Shown here: positions 52,487 to 63,892 of the stretch, piece by piece
Layout: the number at the start of each line of letters is the position of its first letter
Position numbering within the stretch: the stretch's first letter is position 1
NCBI GenBank assembly: GCA_949316235.1
Contig: OX438744.1
Span: 434,001 to 498,000, forward strand
From: Oegoconia quadripuncta
Taxonomy: Eukaryota; Arthropoda; Insecta; Lepidoptera; Autostichidae
DNA length: 64,000 nt
Reading direction: 5' to 3'
Notes under the pieces: model-generated
The model's database searches: none
What the model was told of the DNA's origin: nothing
Seen by the model: the letters and a program-made list of their open reading frames with translations, nothing else
Position numbers and translations under genes: made by a program

Positions 52487-52570
52487 TCATTTCGTCCTTA
52501 TTCAGAACCCGATCATTTATTAACGTATTCACTTCTACTGCTTTATGTTCTCCTAAACCTTTGGTAAATT
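52487..52570 (+). repeat. Repeat L segment
   Basis: GTCCTTATTCAGAACCCG and ATTTATTAACGTATTCACTT, TACTGCTTTATGTTCTCCT match the complement of 57190-57277. Class unknown. Confidence 0.6.
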
Positions 52571-52597
52571 TATACGAAGAAATAAAAAAATAAATTC

Positions 52598-52928
52598 AAC
52601 CGCCTCAGTGGCTCAATGTAAACAATATAAGGTTTACGATTCGGAGGTCGCGGGTTAGATCTCCAGCGGGGTACATGTTTAAGTACTCGGTTTGGTTGGT
52701 GGTAGGGCATTTTCAATGTCCGCCTGGCTAGCTACCACCATCTCGTCTAAATATGCCGCCAAGCAGCAATGTTAATAGCATTGTTGTGTTCCGGTTGTCA
52801 GAGATAAGATAGCCAGTCCCCCAAATGTGTTGGGGTTTCCGGGTCAGTACGCTTCCACCTTCGACCTCATCGTCACTTAACATCAGGTTGATTGAGGTCA
52901 AGTACAAACCCGTGGTGCATAAAAAAAC
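52598..52928 (+). mobile_element. SINE-A, full length
   Basis: AACCGCCTCAG head, B box GGTTAGATCTC with two changes, complete body, short A tail. Confidence 0.92.
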
Positions 52929-53154
52929 AATATATTCAAATATTTTATGCGTGCCGTGTGGCTTCAACAACTACCTATCTCTTCCTGTGGATGTCGTAAA
53001 AGGATTTAAGCACTTTCCACAAAACATGTATTCTTGGTATTAATTACAGCCTAACGCTAAAGAAAAAAAAAATGTTTTTACGTCGAGAGTAGTCCCGAAA
53101 AGGATCAAGTACAGTTCATATTTATTACTAGTAGTATTAATACAAACATAATGT

Positions 53155-53270
53155 CACAACCTTTATCCCAAATAGGGTGATCAGAGATATTCCAAACACT
53201 AAAAGTTTACCTTAAGAAATATACAGAAATGCACATGTGACAGGGGGTGAGCCCATCACCGTTGAAGCTT
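53155..53270 (+). repeat. Repeat L second segment
   Basis: TTTATCCCAAATAGGGTGAT and GGTGAGCCCATCACCGTT match 56980-57110 in the same orientation, whereas the first segment (52487) matches it inverted. Confidence 0.5.
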
Positions 53271-53339
53271 ACAAATCTATAGATGTTAATACTTCAGGTT
53301 AGATTTTATTTTGATCACGACAGTTAGTTAATACGAACA

Positions 53340-53450
53340 CATATGAAAACATTAATTATTCGGGCACACAAACATAATGTCCCTGGCAGTATTCGAAGTT
53401 TTAGTATAGCAGTGAGGATTACTTCCCACTACTCCCAACAGGCGTTATTT
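53340..53450 (-). mobile_element. SINE-B head, strongly diverged
   Basis: TTCGGGCACACAAACATAAT, CCCTGGCAGTATTCGAAG and CCCACTACTCCCAACAGGCG retain the antisense SINE-B head outline. Confidence 0.6.
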
Positions 53451-55167
53451 ATTTAAACTGTTTTGAACTATAACATGATACTACTATGGGTATATATGTT
53501 TTGGATACAAATTTGGAACTGATGACGCCACTGCCCAGTCTACCTAAACAGAAGTTAGTAATTATTATAAGAATAGTAACTATTTTGATTTTAGCAATTG
53601 TCAGAACAGTGATTATATCGTTATTGGAATAATAAAACTACGTTGGAAGTTGAGATGAAATACTGGTTTGCGAGGCGTAAGTATGAGTCTGGCAACACTG
53701 GATTATAGAGTAATAATATTTATTATTACAACGTCATGTGGATTACATAATATTTTTATTGCACCAAAAAAAATTACATATAACATAGTACAAACAATAG
53801 GTCATGTACAAAGGTGGATTTATCTCTTTAAGAGATCTCTCCCATCCAACCTGAGCATTGAAGTTGGAAACAATTTGGGGTTTAGCAGCAAATTGTGTGC
53901 AAATGAAAAATACTACAACGAATAATAAAACAAATAAAAGTAAAAGATAACAAAATAATAAACTTACGTAATACATATACCTACCTACTACGATATAAAT
54001 ACATAACATAAAATATAATATATTATAAACCTACATACACTTATAACATCACGAAAGATGGGAGAGGTAATGCTCTTTTAACCTTTAGGATTATCGCTGG
54101 CTTATTGGAAAAGAAAAACATCATTAAGCAAACCTGAATATTCGAGAAATAATAGATGTCTGTAAATATCTACCAATCTGCTATATCTCGTGGGTAAAAA
54201 AAGAATTGAAGAATAATAAAGCAAATGAAATGATAAACTAAGTATTTATTGTTCTCAAAGTGTCAACGCACCTGCGAATCCCGTATTGTAGCACCAGCTG
54301 AGGTGATAACTTGTTCGTCATACCATGACATAAAAATTATGTAACATTGCTTTTATTTATTCATTACAGGTCAGCGCACTACAAAGTAATCAGTAAAAAA
54401 AATATATACTAATTCACAATGATACCTAACACACTCAATGTCACTCTTTCGAACTCCGCCAATGAGCAAGTGAAAACATTGACCCCATTTGAGACCTTAT
54501 GGTCCATAGGGGCTGTGTAACAGAAGGAAACATATACGCTTAATTAGTTATCTCTCTGCTGCCAAACATCAATGAGTATACAATGCAAAGTTTCGAAAAT
54601 GCTATAGCAAAAAATTGTTGATACACAAGGCCCTATAAAAAATACACCCGCAGGTATTCTGAACACTGTACCACTTCTAGTAAAGCGTTACAATCCCGCA
54701 TCAGCAGCTTTTAGCTCCGCTCTAGTGTCCTCGTCTCGGAGGCTCTACGGAAAACGTCGCGCCTTCCATTCCACCTCTCAGCGCAATGACTCGCGGACGG
54801 CGGCGGCGGCCTCTCGCATTGTTAAACTAGCCGAGGTATTTACACAGGCTTTTTTTCTAAAAACTGCTTAGGAAGCATTGTAGTGTTAAATATTTTTTCA
54901 TAACTTGAATTTGAGATATAGAAATTGCCGTGTAATTGACAAGAAAGTAGGATTAATCCATGCTTTCCGTAAATGTCATGAGGAGTAACAAGAACAATAT
55001 AGATCAGCTATCCCAAACTTTTTGTACGTCGGACCCCTAAAAGATTTTAAGGACCCCCGTGACTTCGAAATTTGGCTGGTTTCGTTGACTCATTCGACAA
55101 CATTTTGAAATATGTGTTACCTTGATTTATATGATTCTGCAAACTTGCTACGCTTCAGTTTCTTCAC
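53451..55167. other. Unassigned DNA
   Basis: Mostly AT-rich, no family recognised. 54700-54830 is G+C-rich with a GGCGGCGGCGG run. 55010-55070 (CCCAAACTTTTTGTACGTCG) resembles a hAT-type transposon end. No gene supported. Confidence 0.4.
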
Positions 55168-55353
55168 TTTTTTTTATATGAGAGGGCGGCTAACGAGCAT
55201 GCGGGTCACCCGCAACACCAAAAGGGTCACAGATGCGTTGCCGGCCTTTGAGGAAGGTGTAGGCTCGTTTCTTGAAGGTTCCAATGTCGTACTCGTTCGG
55301 GAATACCGCTGCAGGAAGTCCGTTCCACAGGGTGGTCGTACGTGGTACGTCAC
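55168..55353 (-). mobile_element. LINE-E 3' end with internal deletion
   Basis: Antisense; GCGGGTCACC joins directly to CGCAACACC, so the end of the ORF and start of the UTR (about 35 bp) are lost. It ends at the codons for [10 protein letters not shown]. Confidence 0.85.
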
Positions 55354-55855
55354 TTCACGAGAAAAACATGAAGGGTCGAAGACATCATTTGGGTTAATTA
55401 ATTCATCTGTCATACGCATACATGGTACAAGAAAAGGAAAAAGTAAATGCCGTGTCGTATCAGGAAGTCGGAGAAAAGCCGGAATGTAGATAAGTGTGGA
55501 AAGGACTCTAAGCATAGCTCTTAAAATGAAGAGAGAGAATTCATCTGTCAATGCTTGCAAAACTTAGGATAGGCCGGATTCCCAAACACGAAGCTACCAA
55601 AAATCAAGGATCTGAATAGACTAAATAGCATGGTAGCATATTAAACAAGTTGATATTTAAGTGGAGGGCTCTCTCTGATGGATAAAATCTTCTCATTGGC
55701 ATGTTTGAAAAGTTAGCAAAACAACCGACTTCGACTGAGTGCATTATCAGATCTTCACCAATATGCCCTTTCAAATCAAATAGGAATTATGGAAGTCGGT
55801 TCACAATTAGCGGATACATCGCAGAATCATGCAATGCTGTGAGGAATTATTGTTA
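55354..55855. other. Unassigned DNA
   Basis: A fragment CAAAACAACCGACTTCGACT (about 55720) resembles 14588-14606. Nothing else recognised. Confidence 0.35.
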
Positions 55856-56959
55856 TATACAGGGCGTCCCAAAGTTATGGGACATGAAGGGGAAGTACCT
55901 TAAATATTGTAGATAGTGAATTTTGCTCAAAGAAGACTTTATGTTATTTTTAAAAGTTAGTAATTCTGCATTCATAGATTTTCTAAAAATTACTTGCTTC
56001 GGCTGGGAATCGAACCGACTTAAATGTGAAAAAAAAAACACCCTACTTTTATGATGCCAATCGAAAGAATAGCTAAAAAATAATAACTCTGCCTAAGTAA
56101 CATAGTATTTTAAAAGAAAGGAACAACGTGAAATTAATCATTTTAATCAAATAAAAAACATACATGAAACTGCCGTAGTCAATTAAGTAGGTATTTTTTT
56201 GTAAATTAATTAATTAAATGCTCAAAATGTGATCCCTCTTGTCTTACGCAAATCGCCAATCTTTTAATGAGCCCTAAACTACTAAAGCACTAAACAGATC
56301 AATATCCGAAAAACAAACGCTCGCACATACTGTTCCATTTTCAAATTTAAGAACAACATTTAAAAATATCACTTCTTTTTAAAATATCTTAAAAAGTATG
56401 CATTCAAACAAACGCTGTCATAAACTGTTCCATTTTCAAATTATAAATTATTTATTTTTGTTTTTAATTTGCCTTCTGTCTAGCTTACAGAGGACGTATT
56501 GAAATACAAGTTTTATCATTTCATCTACACGTGCACTTATAATAAGGAAAACTATGTTAGTACCTATTTTATGAAGTGGGTACTTATTTACGAATAATCA
56601 ATGCTATCTTTGGAATGATAATATCGCTACTTTTCGAACGTCGTCGACAATAAATAACTTTCTTGAAATTTGACTCAATCATTTTATGTTGTTCCTTTCT
56701 TTTAAAATACTATGTTACTTAGGCAGAGTTATTATTTTTTAGCTATTCTTTCGATTGGCATCATAAAAGTAGGGTGATTTTTTTTTCACATTTAAGTCGG
56801 TTCGATTCCCAGCCGAAGCAAGTAATTTTTAGAAAATCTATGAATGCAGAATTACTAACTTTTAAAAATAACATAAAGTCTTCTTTGAGCAAAATTCACT
56901 ATCTACGATATTTAAGGTACTTCCCCTTCATGTCCCATAACTTTGGGACGCCCTGTATA
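55856..56959 (-). mobile_element. Mariner-like element, second copy
   Basis: TATACAGGGCGTCCCAAAG at the left and its inverse at the right, TIRs of about 272 bp (55856-56130 and 56688-56959). The immediate flanks GTTA/TAAC fit a TA target. Each TIR holds the B box GGTTCGATTCC (56799-56809; antisense 56006-56016). The core carries a shorter transposase remnant on the minus strand. Confidence 0.8.
56206..56275 (-). pseudogene. Mariner-type transposase, last codons
   Basis: The minus strand reads GLIKRLAICVRQEGSHFEHL then IN and stop, matching the end of the remnant at 34890-35096 (VRLCIEQEGAHFEHLIN). Confidence 0.72.
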
Positions 56960-56974
56960 TAACGTCATGACGTT

Positions 56975-57277
56975 TATCCCAAATGCGGTGGTTGTTGGGG
57001 TGTTCCGAGCATTAAAAGATTAATGTTTAAAACAACATCCACCGATTACCTTTCGAAATATATGGAAATGCACAAGTGAGCAAGAGGTGAGCCCATCGCC
57101 GTTAGAATGTGCAAGAAAGATGTTTTTTGGTGGAAAGTCGCCTTTTACGATATTCACCAGAAGAGATGAGTTGGTCCTATTCTTTTTACGTTTTTTAGTT
57201 GAAAGGACCAGGAGAACATAAAGCAGTAGGAAGTGAATACGTTAATAAATGGCCGGGTCCTAAATAAGGACGTACTT
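56975..57277. repeat. Repeat L, longer copy
   Basis: Combines both segments found apart at 52487-52570 (inverted) and 53155-53270 (direct). No ORF and no clear termini. Confidence 0.5.
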
Positions 57278-58167
57278 CTGGCTCCATACACCGCGGGTTC
57301 ATTAAGGCCGCGAGCGGCACACTCATTAGGAGGATGCGTCGTGTGTGGCTGTCTGTATGCACAGGGCGAGGGAGAGGGGGGCGATTCATTTACACAAACA
57401 CTAGTGCGGAGAACTCAAACTCCAGGATGCAATTAGTGACCAGTTGCGAAGTAATGTATCCTTATGGGTAAGCGTAACTTTAACAGCCAATAAGGGATTA
57501 TGTGACAGTTTAATGTTTTCAAATAAGACGATGGATGTCGCTGTTAAAGGCAGGTTACTGTGTTAATTATATTGTCTTGTCACGGAGTCTCTGGACTGAG
57601 TAATTTGTTGAAATTTCGTTACATTTATTACGATTTTAGTTAAAAAGTTTTAGTTCGTTGTTTTCAAAGCGAAAAATAACCTCAAAGATAATCGGCCATT
57701 ATTTTATACATCACATAATGTAAGAGCACTATATTACTACCACCGGTGGGATATGTGGCACCCGTAGAGATGAAATTTCTTCGTTTGTCCCATTGATTTA
57801 TATGCTATAGATATGGTTGCGCGAACGAATCTTTTTAACGCTTTTCTTAGCAGATAAACACGCAGTCTCTTAAGACTGCGTGTTTAAAATCCTCGAGAAC
57901 TAATAGAACTGCTGAGAATAAAATGGTCAAAACCACCGCACAATACCATTTTTTTTTAGCCTGAATATGAGTTTTACGAGTAATACATTATGTTTGTTAT
58001 ACTAGTATCATGTTACTTGTATTTTTTTAAATATAAATCAGCATTTGATACGACAGCTCGCGAACAAAGTCGGTATGTGACTGCCTTCTCATTGGCTCCA
58101 AACTTTCCAAACAACAATGAAGTGTTGCCATTTTGATTGTTGGTACGCCCCGGTCCTTACAAAGTAG
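57278..58167. other. Unassigned DNA with a perfect hairpin
   Basis: 57855-57886 is a 14-bp perfect stem (TAAACACGCAGTCT and complement) with a CTTA loop. 57290-57400 is G-rich. No repeat family recognised. Confidence 0.4.
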
Positions 58168-58290
58168 TATACCGGATGAGTTTTTTTTAGGTCAGGAAAA
58201 AAAGTAGGGCATTTGAGATAAGTGAAATAGAAGGCATTGGCATAGGTAGTTTATTTTTTTTTCCAAAAACGCCCGCTGCGTCCTAAGATT

Positions 58291-58348
58291 ATTCAATTAT
58301 TCAATTATTCAATTATTCAATTATTCAATTATTCAATTATTCAATTAT
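58291..58348. repeat. (ATTCAATT)n
   Basis: About seven perfect 8-bp units inside MITE-N, absent from its other copies. Confidence 0.92.
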
Positions 58349-58583
58349 TTATTTGATTTGAGTTTGACGATTGATACGAGTATGCGACTGGCGTGATTTG
58401 TAGGATTTCCATCATTCGAAATTTATTTGGATCTCATATTTTCTCCAAGTTATCTTTATTTATTTAATTTAATGATGTAATTATGTGGAATAGGCTACAA
58501 ACGACACCGTTAAATGACAAAATAACCTCTGTATTCCATGATGGTTTTGAAAAAAGAAATTAAACTATACCTAATGCCAATAT

Positions 58584-58643
58584 CTTCACTTAACATCAGG
58601 TGTGAATGAGGTCAAGTGCTAACCCGTTGTGCATAAAAAAAAT
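58584..58643 (+). mobile_element. SINE-A tail in the MITE-N TIR
   Basis: TCACTTAACATCAGGTGTGA to GTTGTGCATAAAAAA, about 60 bp, flanked by ATCTTC on both sides, which may be a target duplication although the left copy could partly be SINE sequence. Confidence 0.75.
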
Positions 58644-58708
58644 CTTCTATTTCACTTATCTAATATGCCCTATTTTTTTCCTTAAAGTAAAAAAACTCAT
58701 CCGGTATA

Positions 58709-59600
58709 AGTGAAATAAGGGTACATTTCGTAAGAATAACACCAAACAGAATGATTGCTGCGGTCGAATATTTTTGAGTGTGTTTCTTTATCTATCAACG
58801 GTTGGTCTACTTCGTTGTTTATCAATTTGTCTGTGCAGATTACATTATTGCCCCTTTCGGAGGTTGAATTCCTAATTTAGGCATAAAGGTTAAATAATTA
58901 ATTAAGTGATTCTACCTCTCCGTCTTGTCTTCACTAAATACTCTGCTCCACCTAAATAATTACCACTATAAATCCGCGCCGCTCCGCCCGCGGCCGTTCA
59001 GAGATTCACATAAATGTTTATTATACACCTGCGTGGGATTACCGACGACGCTTTCTTTTTAATAAACCCGGCGCCATAGCCCCGAGCGGTGAGAGCGAGG
59101 GAAAACGTTAAAGGATTAGGATGTTTCATAAATAGAAACAATTATGGGAATATAGTCCTCATAAAAGTGGGCGAGGTTTACAGGCTGTATAACTCCTTGT
59201 TTTGTTAATTCTAGGCTTGCGCTTGCTTAGGGTCATGATTCGCTCAACAACGCTTATTCAGAACACTCTTGGCGCTGTTATCGCTCTCGTCGTTCAGTAG
59301 CTTTGTTGACTCAGAGAGTCTATATGACGTTGAGTTGATTTTCAATTGTCTACCAGACGTTGAGTAATTTTTTTCATTTCTTAGTATTCTTCCTTTTTGT
59401 AATATTATGTTATATTTATGTAAATTTGAAGAGAGAGACCTTCTAACATTTTGTGAGCCTACGACTTAATCCAACAATGCTTGTTTATATTACAAATGAT
59501 TGCATACTTGCAAATCAGATGGAGTCTTAACAATATTTTGTAGACACACACACACACAAGAACGCCGTCGAACACATGACACACATCATTTATAAAAAAA
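58709..59600. other. Unassigned DNA
   Basis: 58960-59110 is G+C-rich with no repeat similarity. (CA)n short run at 59545-59558. No gene supported. Confidence 0.35.
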
Positions 59601-59639
59601 AAATATTATAAATATTAAAATAAATGTATACAAATACAA

Positions 59640-60245
59640 TACAATACAAATACACTTTATTGCAAAACAGATAAGAAAATACAGTTTCAGAAAAGTGGTA
59701 AGAATAGAATGTACAATTTGGCGACCTTATCACTAAAAGCGATCTCTTCCAGGCAACCTTTGGGTATAAGGACAGTACATTTGAAATAGGTGGGTTGTGC
59801 GGTATTAAATAAGGATGCATATACAAACTACGTGAATAAATTTCATATATTTACATACACATACATACATAGATCAATAGACAAATATACCTACTTAAAC
59901 GTAACATATATAAAATAGCAACAAAATACAAACGTAAATATATAGGTGTACTAAATAAATATTTATTGATATATAAAATAATAATAATAAGCGACAACAG
60001 GATTGTGCTAAGGTATAGAGAGAAGCTAAGAAGAGAACACAGATTAAAGCACCAGGAAATGCTCCTTGACGGCGACTTTGAAAGCATTCAAAGTTTGAGC
60101 TCGTCTGATGGACTCGGGTAGGGAGTCGGGTAGGATGGCTTGAAGGGTAAAAGATTGGCTATAGAATTTTGAGGTGTTCAGTGGAACGTAAAGCCGTAAA
60201 TGTATATGTCGTAGATAGTGATAAATTAGCGACAGAATTTATAAT
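59640..60245 (-). mobile_element. LINE-I, 3' end with coding part
   Basis: Tail complement AATACACTTTATTGC, UTR with GCGACCTTATCACTAAAAGC and GATCTCTTCCAGGCAACCTT, then minus-strand codons TSKFYSQSFTLQAILPDSLP, ESIRRAQTLNAFKVAVKEHF and LVL-stop (stop at 60044-60046). This is a jockey-like ORF2 end with the LP...IR...FK...K.H pattern. 5'-truncated. Confidence 0.72.
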
Positions 60246-60591
60246 TTTGACGGTCGTATCTGTAGTGAACCCGGTGGCGCTGATATCATCGAATAACATA
60301 CAGTAATGTTAGGTCAGGACAACGAAAATGATTATTCATATTGCATCCAGCCGTCAAAGGAGGGCGAGCACCACTTAGCTCTTCAACGAGCGTGAGTGAC
60401 TGTTACCATTATCACTTGCGCTTTGAATCTAATCTTTCCGGTGAGTCGATACTTAATAAGAAGTTGGTCATGGAATTTGAGAAGGAGGGATTGTAGACTG
60501 GATAGGATGAATCTCACAGATTGCTGTCGAGGGTCAAGTTGGATGGCAAATGTTTAGCCTTACAGACTTACACCGGTAAGCATCATCTCAG

Positions 60592-60840
60592 ATTCCATGA
60601 TCTTATGATTTGTGTGTGGCTAAGTGCAATGGTCAATAATTTTCTTCTGGGCCCGTGTTCCATCAGTGACAGACCATTACCTCGATTGTTAAATTCTTAG
60701 TGTTATTCTGATACCTTATGCGCCTGTAGTAGCTTGATATAATATCGCAATTCCCCGAGCCACCCTATACCACGACAGGGTGGCACACCGTCCCAGTCGC
60801 TAGCAACGCCCGCGTTTCCCCGACATATATATTATACTGT
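60592..60840 (+). repeat. Repeat M, first copy
   Basis: TCTTATGATTTGTGTGTGGC to CGTTTCCCCGACATATAT. It aligns along its length with 61336-61582 except for a gap near 60635. No ORF. Confidence 0.78.
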
Positions 60841-60876
60841 TCCTCGAATATTACAATCATGGGATCATATAGATAT

Positions 60877-60975
60877 ATACCATCTGGTACCCACAACACA
60901 AGCCTATAGTTGCTTAATGTGGAACTAGATGGCATTGTGTGTATGCCCAAGGATATTTATTTATATTTTTATATT
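60877..60975 (+). mobile_element. SINE-B 3' part
   Basis: ACCATCTGGTACCCACAACA to GATGGCATTGTGTGTATG and an ATATTTATTTATA tail; 5'-truncated. Confidence 0.82.
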
Positions 60976-61081
60976 ATATTATAGATAGAAAGCTTTATTT
61001 TATCCATTTGCATGCACCCAAAGCAAATGTTTACCCTTCACATTCGGGTATGCAACTCGGCAATATATTTTTTTTTCTTTG

Positions 61082-61312
61082 GCACAAAGACACAGCGCCA
61101 TCTAGGTCCACAGTAAGCATTTAGGCTTGTGTTATGGATACCAGTTGGTTGATAAACTACACAAATACATTTTTTTTTGTAAATAAATACATCCATAACT
61201 CGGGAACACATGTCTGTATTCATCATACAAACATATGCCCCTAGCGGGATTCGAACCCGCGACCATTTGGTATAGTAGCAGAGTTTCTAACCACTACACT
61301 AAACAGGTCGTC
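61082..61312 (-). mobile_element. SINE-B copy
   Basis: Antisense. The tail end is cut short (CACAGCGCCATCTAGG) and about 25 bp of the middle is missing (AAATAAATACATCCATAACT). Confidence 0.87.
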
Positions 61313-61335
61313 AATAATATATTATAAAATAACAA

Positions 61336-61582
61336 TTGAATCTTATGATTTGTGTGTAGGTAAGTGGTCTGTAATTGCCTCCTTAAGGATTCAAGGTAAT
61401 CGGGCCTGAGTTCCATCAGTGGCAGACCATTACCTCGTTCTATTAAATCCTAGTGTCATTCTGATATCCTATTCGTATTTAGTAGCTTGACATAATATCG
61501 TAATTGCCCGAGTCACCCTATACCACGAGAGGTTAACACCGTCCCAGTCGGTAGCTGCGCTCACGTTTCCCCGACATGTTTT
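61336..61582 (+). repeat. Repeat M, second copy
   Basis: Same orientation as 60592-60840, about 745 bp downstream. The two bracket the SINE-B copies. Confidence 0.78.
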
Positions 61583-62398
61583 ATTGTAAACTAGATTATT
61601 TCTGTTACATTAATATTAACTAACTTTGAATATATAAAAATATTGACATGTAATTTCAACTTCATACTTGCAAATTATGTGTTTATACCTATTTTTCATT
61701 TAAAATGAATAGCATTCACAGGCATAAATCGGATAAGGAATATCCCAATTACTCTTGTCCACTATCTCGGGCTATCCCCTAAGAATAACGCGGTGAATAA
61801 ATAACGTGGGGCCTTCGTGACGTCACCATCAATAATGCATGCGCCGACCGCAGAGACATCAATGTTGCACACCACACCTAATTCATGAGCTCCTGGTCGT
61901 ATTGTACTTCGGAGACTAACAAGTACTTATCAAATCACTGGAAATCTCTTAATATGGAAATCGGAATATTAAAACTAAAAAGGTTGTGGGACTTTATATT
62001 TATATACATTTTTTCCGTATATCCGTATAGGGAGAAAGGAAACCTAATAGGATCACTTTGTTGTCCGTCTGTCTATCAAGACCCTTTTTGCCAGAAACGC
62101 GCGGATGTATAAAGTTGATATTAATATAAAATTATCAGGTCTGTAGTCATTAAATTATTGCCCTACTCCGCTCAATTTTGACGTACTACGCTATTAGTTT
62201 TTTTGTGTTTCCTATCAGTGGAAACCCTTTTAGACTCCAATTATATCTATACTAGTTTCTTTTATATATACTATCTTGTACTGTATGTTTCCCGAATAAA
62301 GAAATTGATAACTGATTTCACAGTTGCAAATAAATCAAAACTTAAGGGGGTACCCTATGAAAGGGAAATCAACGCTGCTGCCCCTCAAGTAAATAATC
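61583..62398. other. Unassigned DNA
   Basis: Contains TGACGTCA at about 61818. No repeat family or gene recognised. Confidence 0.35.
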
Positions 62399-62623
62399 AT
62401 ATCTCATAAACAAAGCTTTAACAGGGAAAGACAGGAGTGTCAAGCTATAGTTGATTTAGATATTATCTACAATCATTAAAGCGGATCACGGTGACCACCG
62501 GTTTTAACGATTGTAGGTTACCTTAGCAGCACAAAACTGTTTGTAATACTTTAAAACGTAAATACAAATAAACTACACCTTGACGTTCTTGTTTTCCCTG
62601 TTAAAGTTTTGTTTATGAGATAT
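62399..62623 (+). mobile_element. MITE-P with 43-bp TIRs
   Basis: ATATCTCATAAACAAAG and TTTAACAGGGAAA, with GTCAAG, are mirrored at the right end (TCCCTGTTAAAGTTTTGTTT then ATGAGATAT). An inner pair ACAATCATTAAA/TTTAACGATTGT adds symmetry. No ORF. Confidence 0.78.
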
Positions 62624-62665
62624 ATATGTCCGGAAGGCGGGTGTTGCTAGCGACCGGGACGTCGC
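62619..62665 (-). repeat. Repeat M end fragment
   Basis: ATATATGTCCGGAA and GGTGTTGCTAGCGACCGGGA are the complement of the 3' end of repeat M (60785-60830), flush with MITE-P. Confidence 0.6.
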
Positions 62666-62794
62666 CAGACATCTCGTGTTTTAGGTTGCTCGGGCAATTG
62701 CGATACTCAACACTAGCTGTATCAACAACCGACACTTTTCACTCGCGATTGACCACAAATGTACACGCAGACGGGAACATGCACGTACTTTTAT

Positions 62795-63022
62795 GCACTC
62801 GTACTTGTAGGGGTTGTAACTGAAAACCAGTGTTTCGCTCTTTGAGTGATGTGCCACACTGAGTTATAACCCATTTGTGCTACTGCGGCACACACTCGCT
62901 CTTTGTATTTTCTAGTCTTTACGTTTATTTGTATGTATATTTCTTTGTATTTTAAAAAATGTGTAATTGTGTGAACGCAGTGGCGTAAATAAATGCTTAT
63001 CTATCTATCTATCTATCTATAT
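62795..63022 (+). mobile_element. TATC-tailed non-LTR-like element
   Basis: CACACTGAGTTATAACCC, ACTGCGGCACACAC, AATAAATGC and (TATC)n (about 62998-63021) match the insert at 35926-36206. The upstream limit is uncertain. Confidence 0.65.
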
Positions 63023-63601
63023 TATGTCAAGGTACTATATAGGTGAATGTGATATCGGAATGACACTAGAATTTAATAGAATGAGATAATGGCTGATAAA
63101 ACTGATAAAACACAGGCCCGATCACTGTGTGGAAGCAATTGCAGACTACTTCATGATCTTATCGGTGAAGGGTAGACATTTGCAAGCCCCTCACGTCATC
63201 CAACTTGACGCTCGCATGCAATCTATGGCATTCATTCGGTCAAGTCTACAATCCCTCCTGCTCCAAATCCATAATCAGATTCTCATCAAGTAACGACTCA
63301 CCGAATCCTTCCACTCGACGGAGATAATAACTAATCAAAGTCACCCACGCTCGTTGATATGCTAAGTGTTGGTCCGATTCCTTGGATGGCGGGCAGCAAT
63401 ATGAAAGATCTTTATTGTTGTGCATACCTAACATTACTGTAAACGTCACCGCGCCACCTGATTCACTTCCCGTAGCAAACCGCGTACTATGATAGTCATG
63501 TGATGACTCAAATTATAAAATCCGTCGCTAATCTGTCACTATCTACGACATATAATTATTTACTTGAGGAGGCTGCACCCATCGACTGTCATTTCGGGGG
63601 G
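63023..63601. other. Unassigned DNA
   Basis: Nothing recognised. Confidence 0.35.
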
Positions 63602-63841
63602 TGTAATCTCGCCTGACTTATTGGTACAATTATGTGAAGACTGGCGCCATCTATCGGCGAACCCGTGAACCCACATTTAATCAATCAATTCACTTTCCTT
63701 ACTGGTTCCAAGACAATCCGATAGATGGCGCGAATCTAAATATATATAGACGCGCGGCCAGTTTCTCGCCCTCTTGCGATCCGACAACACTTCAATAATA
63801 TACCTCGATCACCACGCACGGCAGTTTATCTTCTCCCAACA
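63602..63841 (+). mobile_element. Possible solo LTR
   Basis: Begins TGTAATCTCG and ends TTCTCCCAACA, with G-rich bases on both sides. It holds a TATA box (AAATATATATAGA, about 63738-63750) followed by GACGCGCGGCCAGTTTCTCG, and an inverted repeat GCGCCATCTATCGG/CCGATAGATGGCGC (about 63653 and 63718). A host promoter is an alternative reading. No internal retroviral-type genes in the window. Confidence 0.35.
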
Positions 63842-63892
63842 GGGTGTCCCCTTAAAGAGGACTTCCCGTTGACTAATTATCATGAAAGCAAG

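Larger units (their letters stand above)
58168..58708 (+). mobile_element. MITE-N, full length
   Basis: TATACCGGATGAG and CTCATCCGGTATA ends with TIRs of about 90 bp that also contain AAGTGAAATAGAAG and TGGCATAGGTAGTTTA. TA flanks. Inside lie an (ATTCAATT)n run and, in the right TIR, a SINE-A tail. No ORF. Confidence 0.82.
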
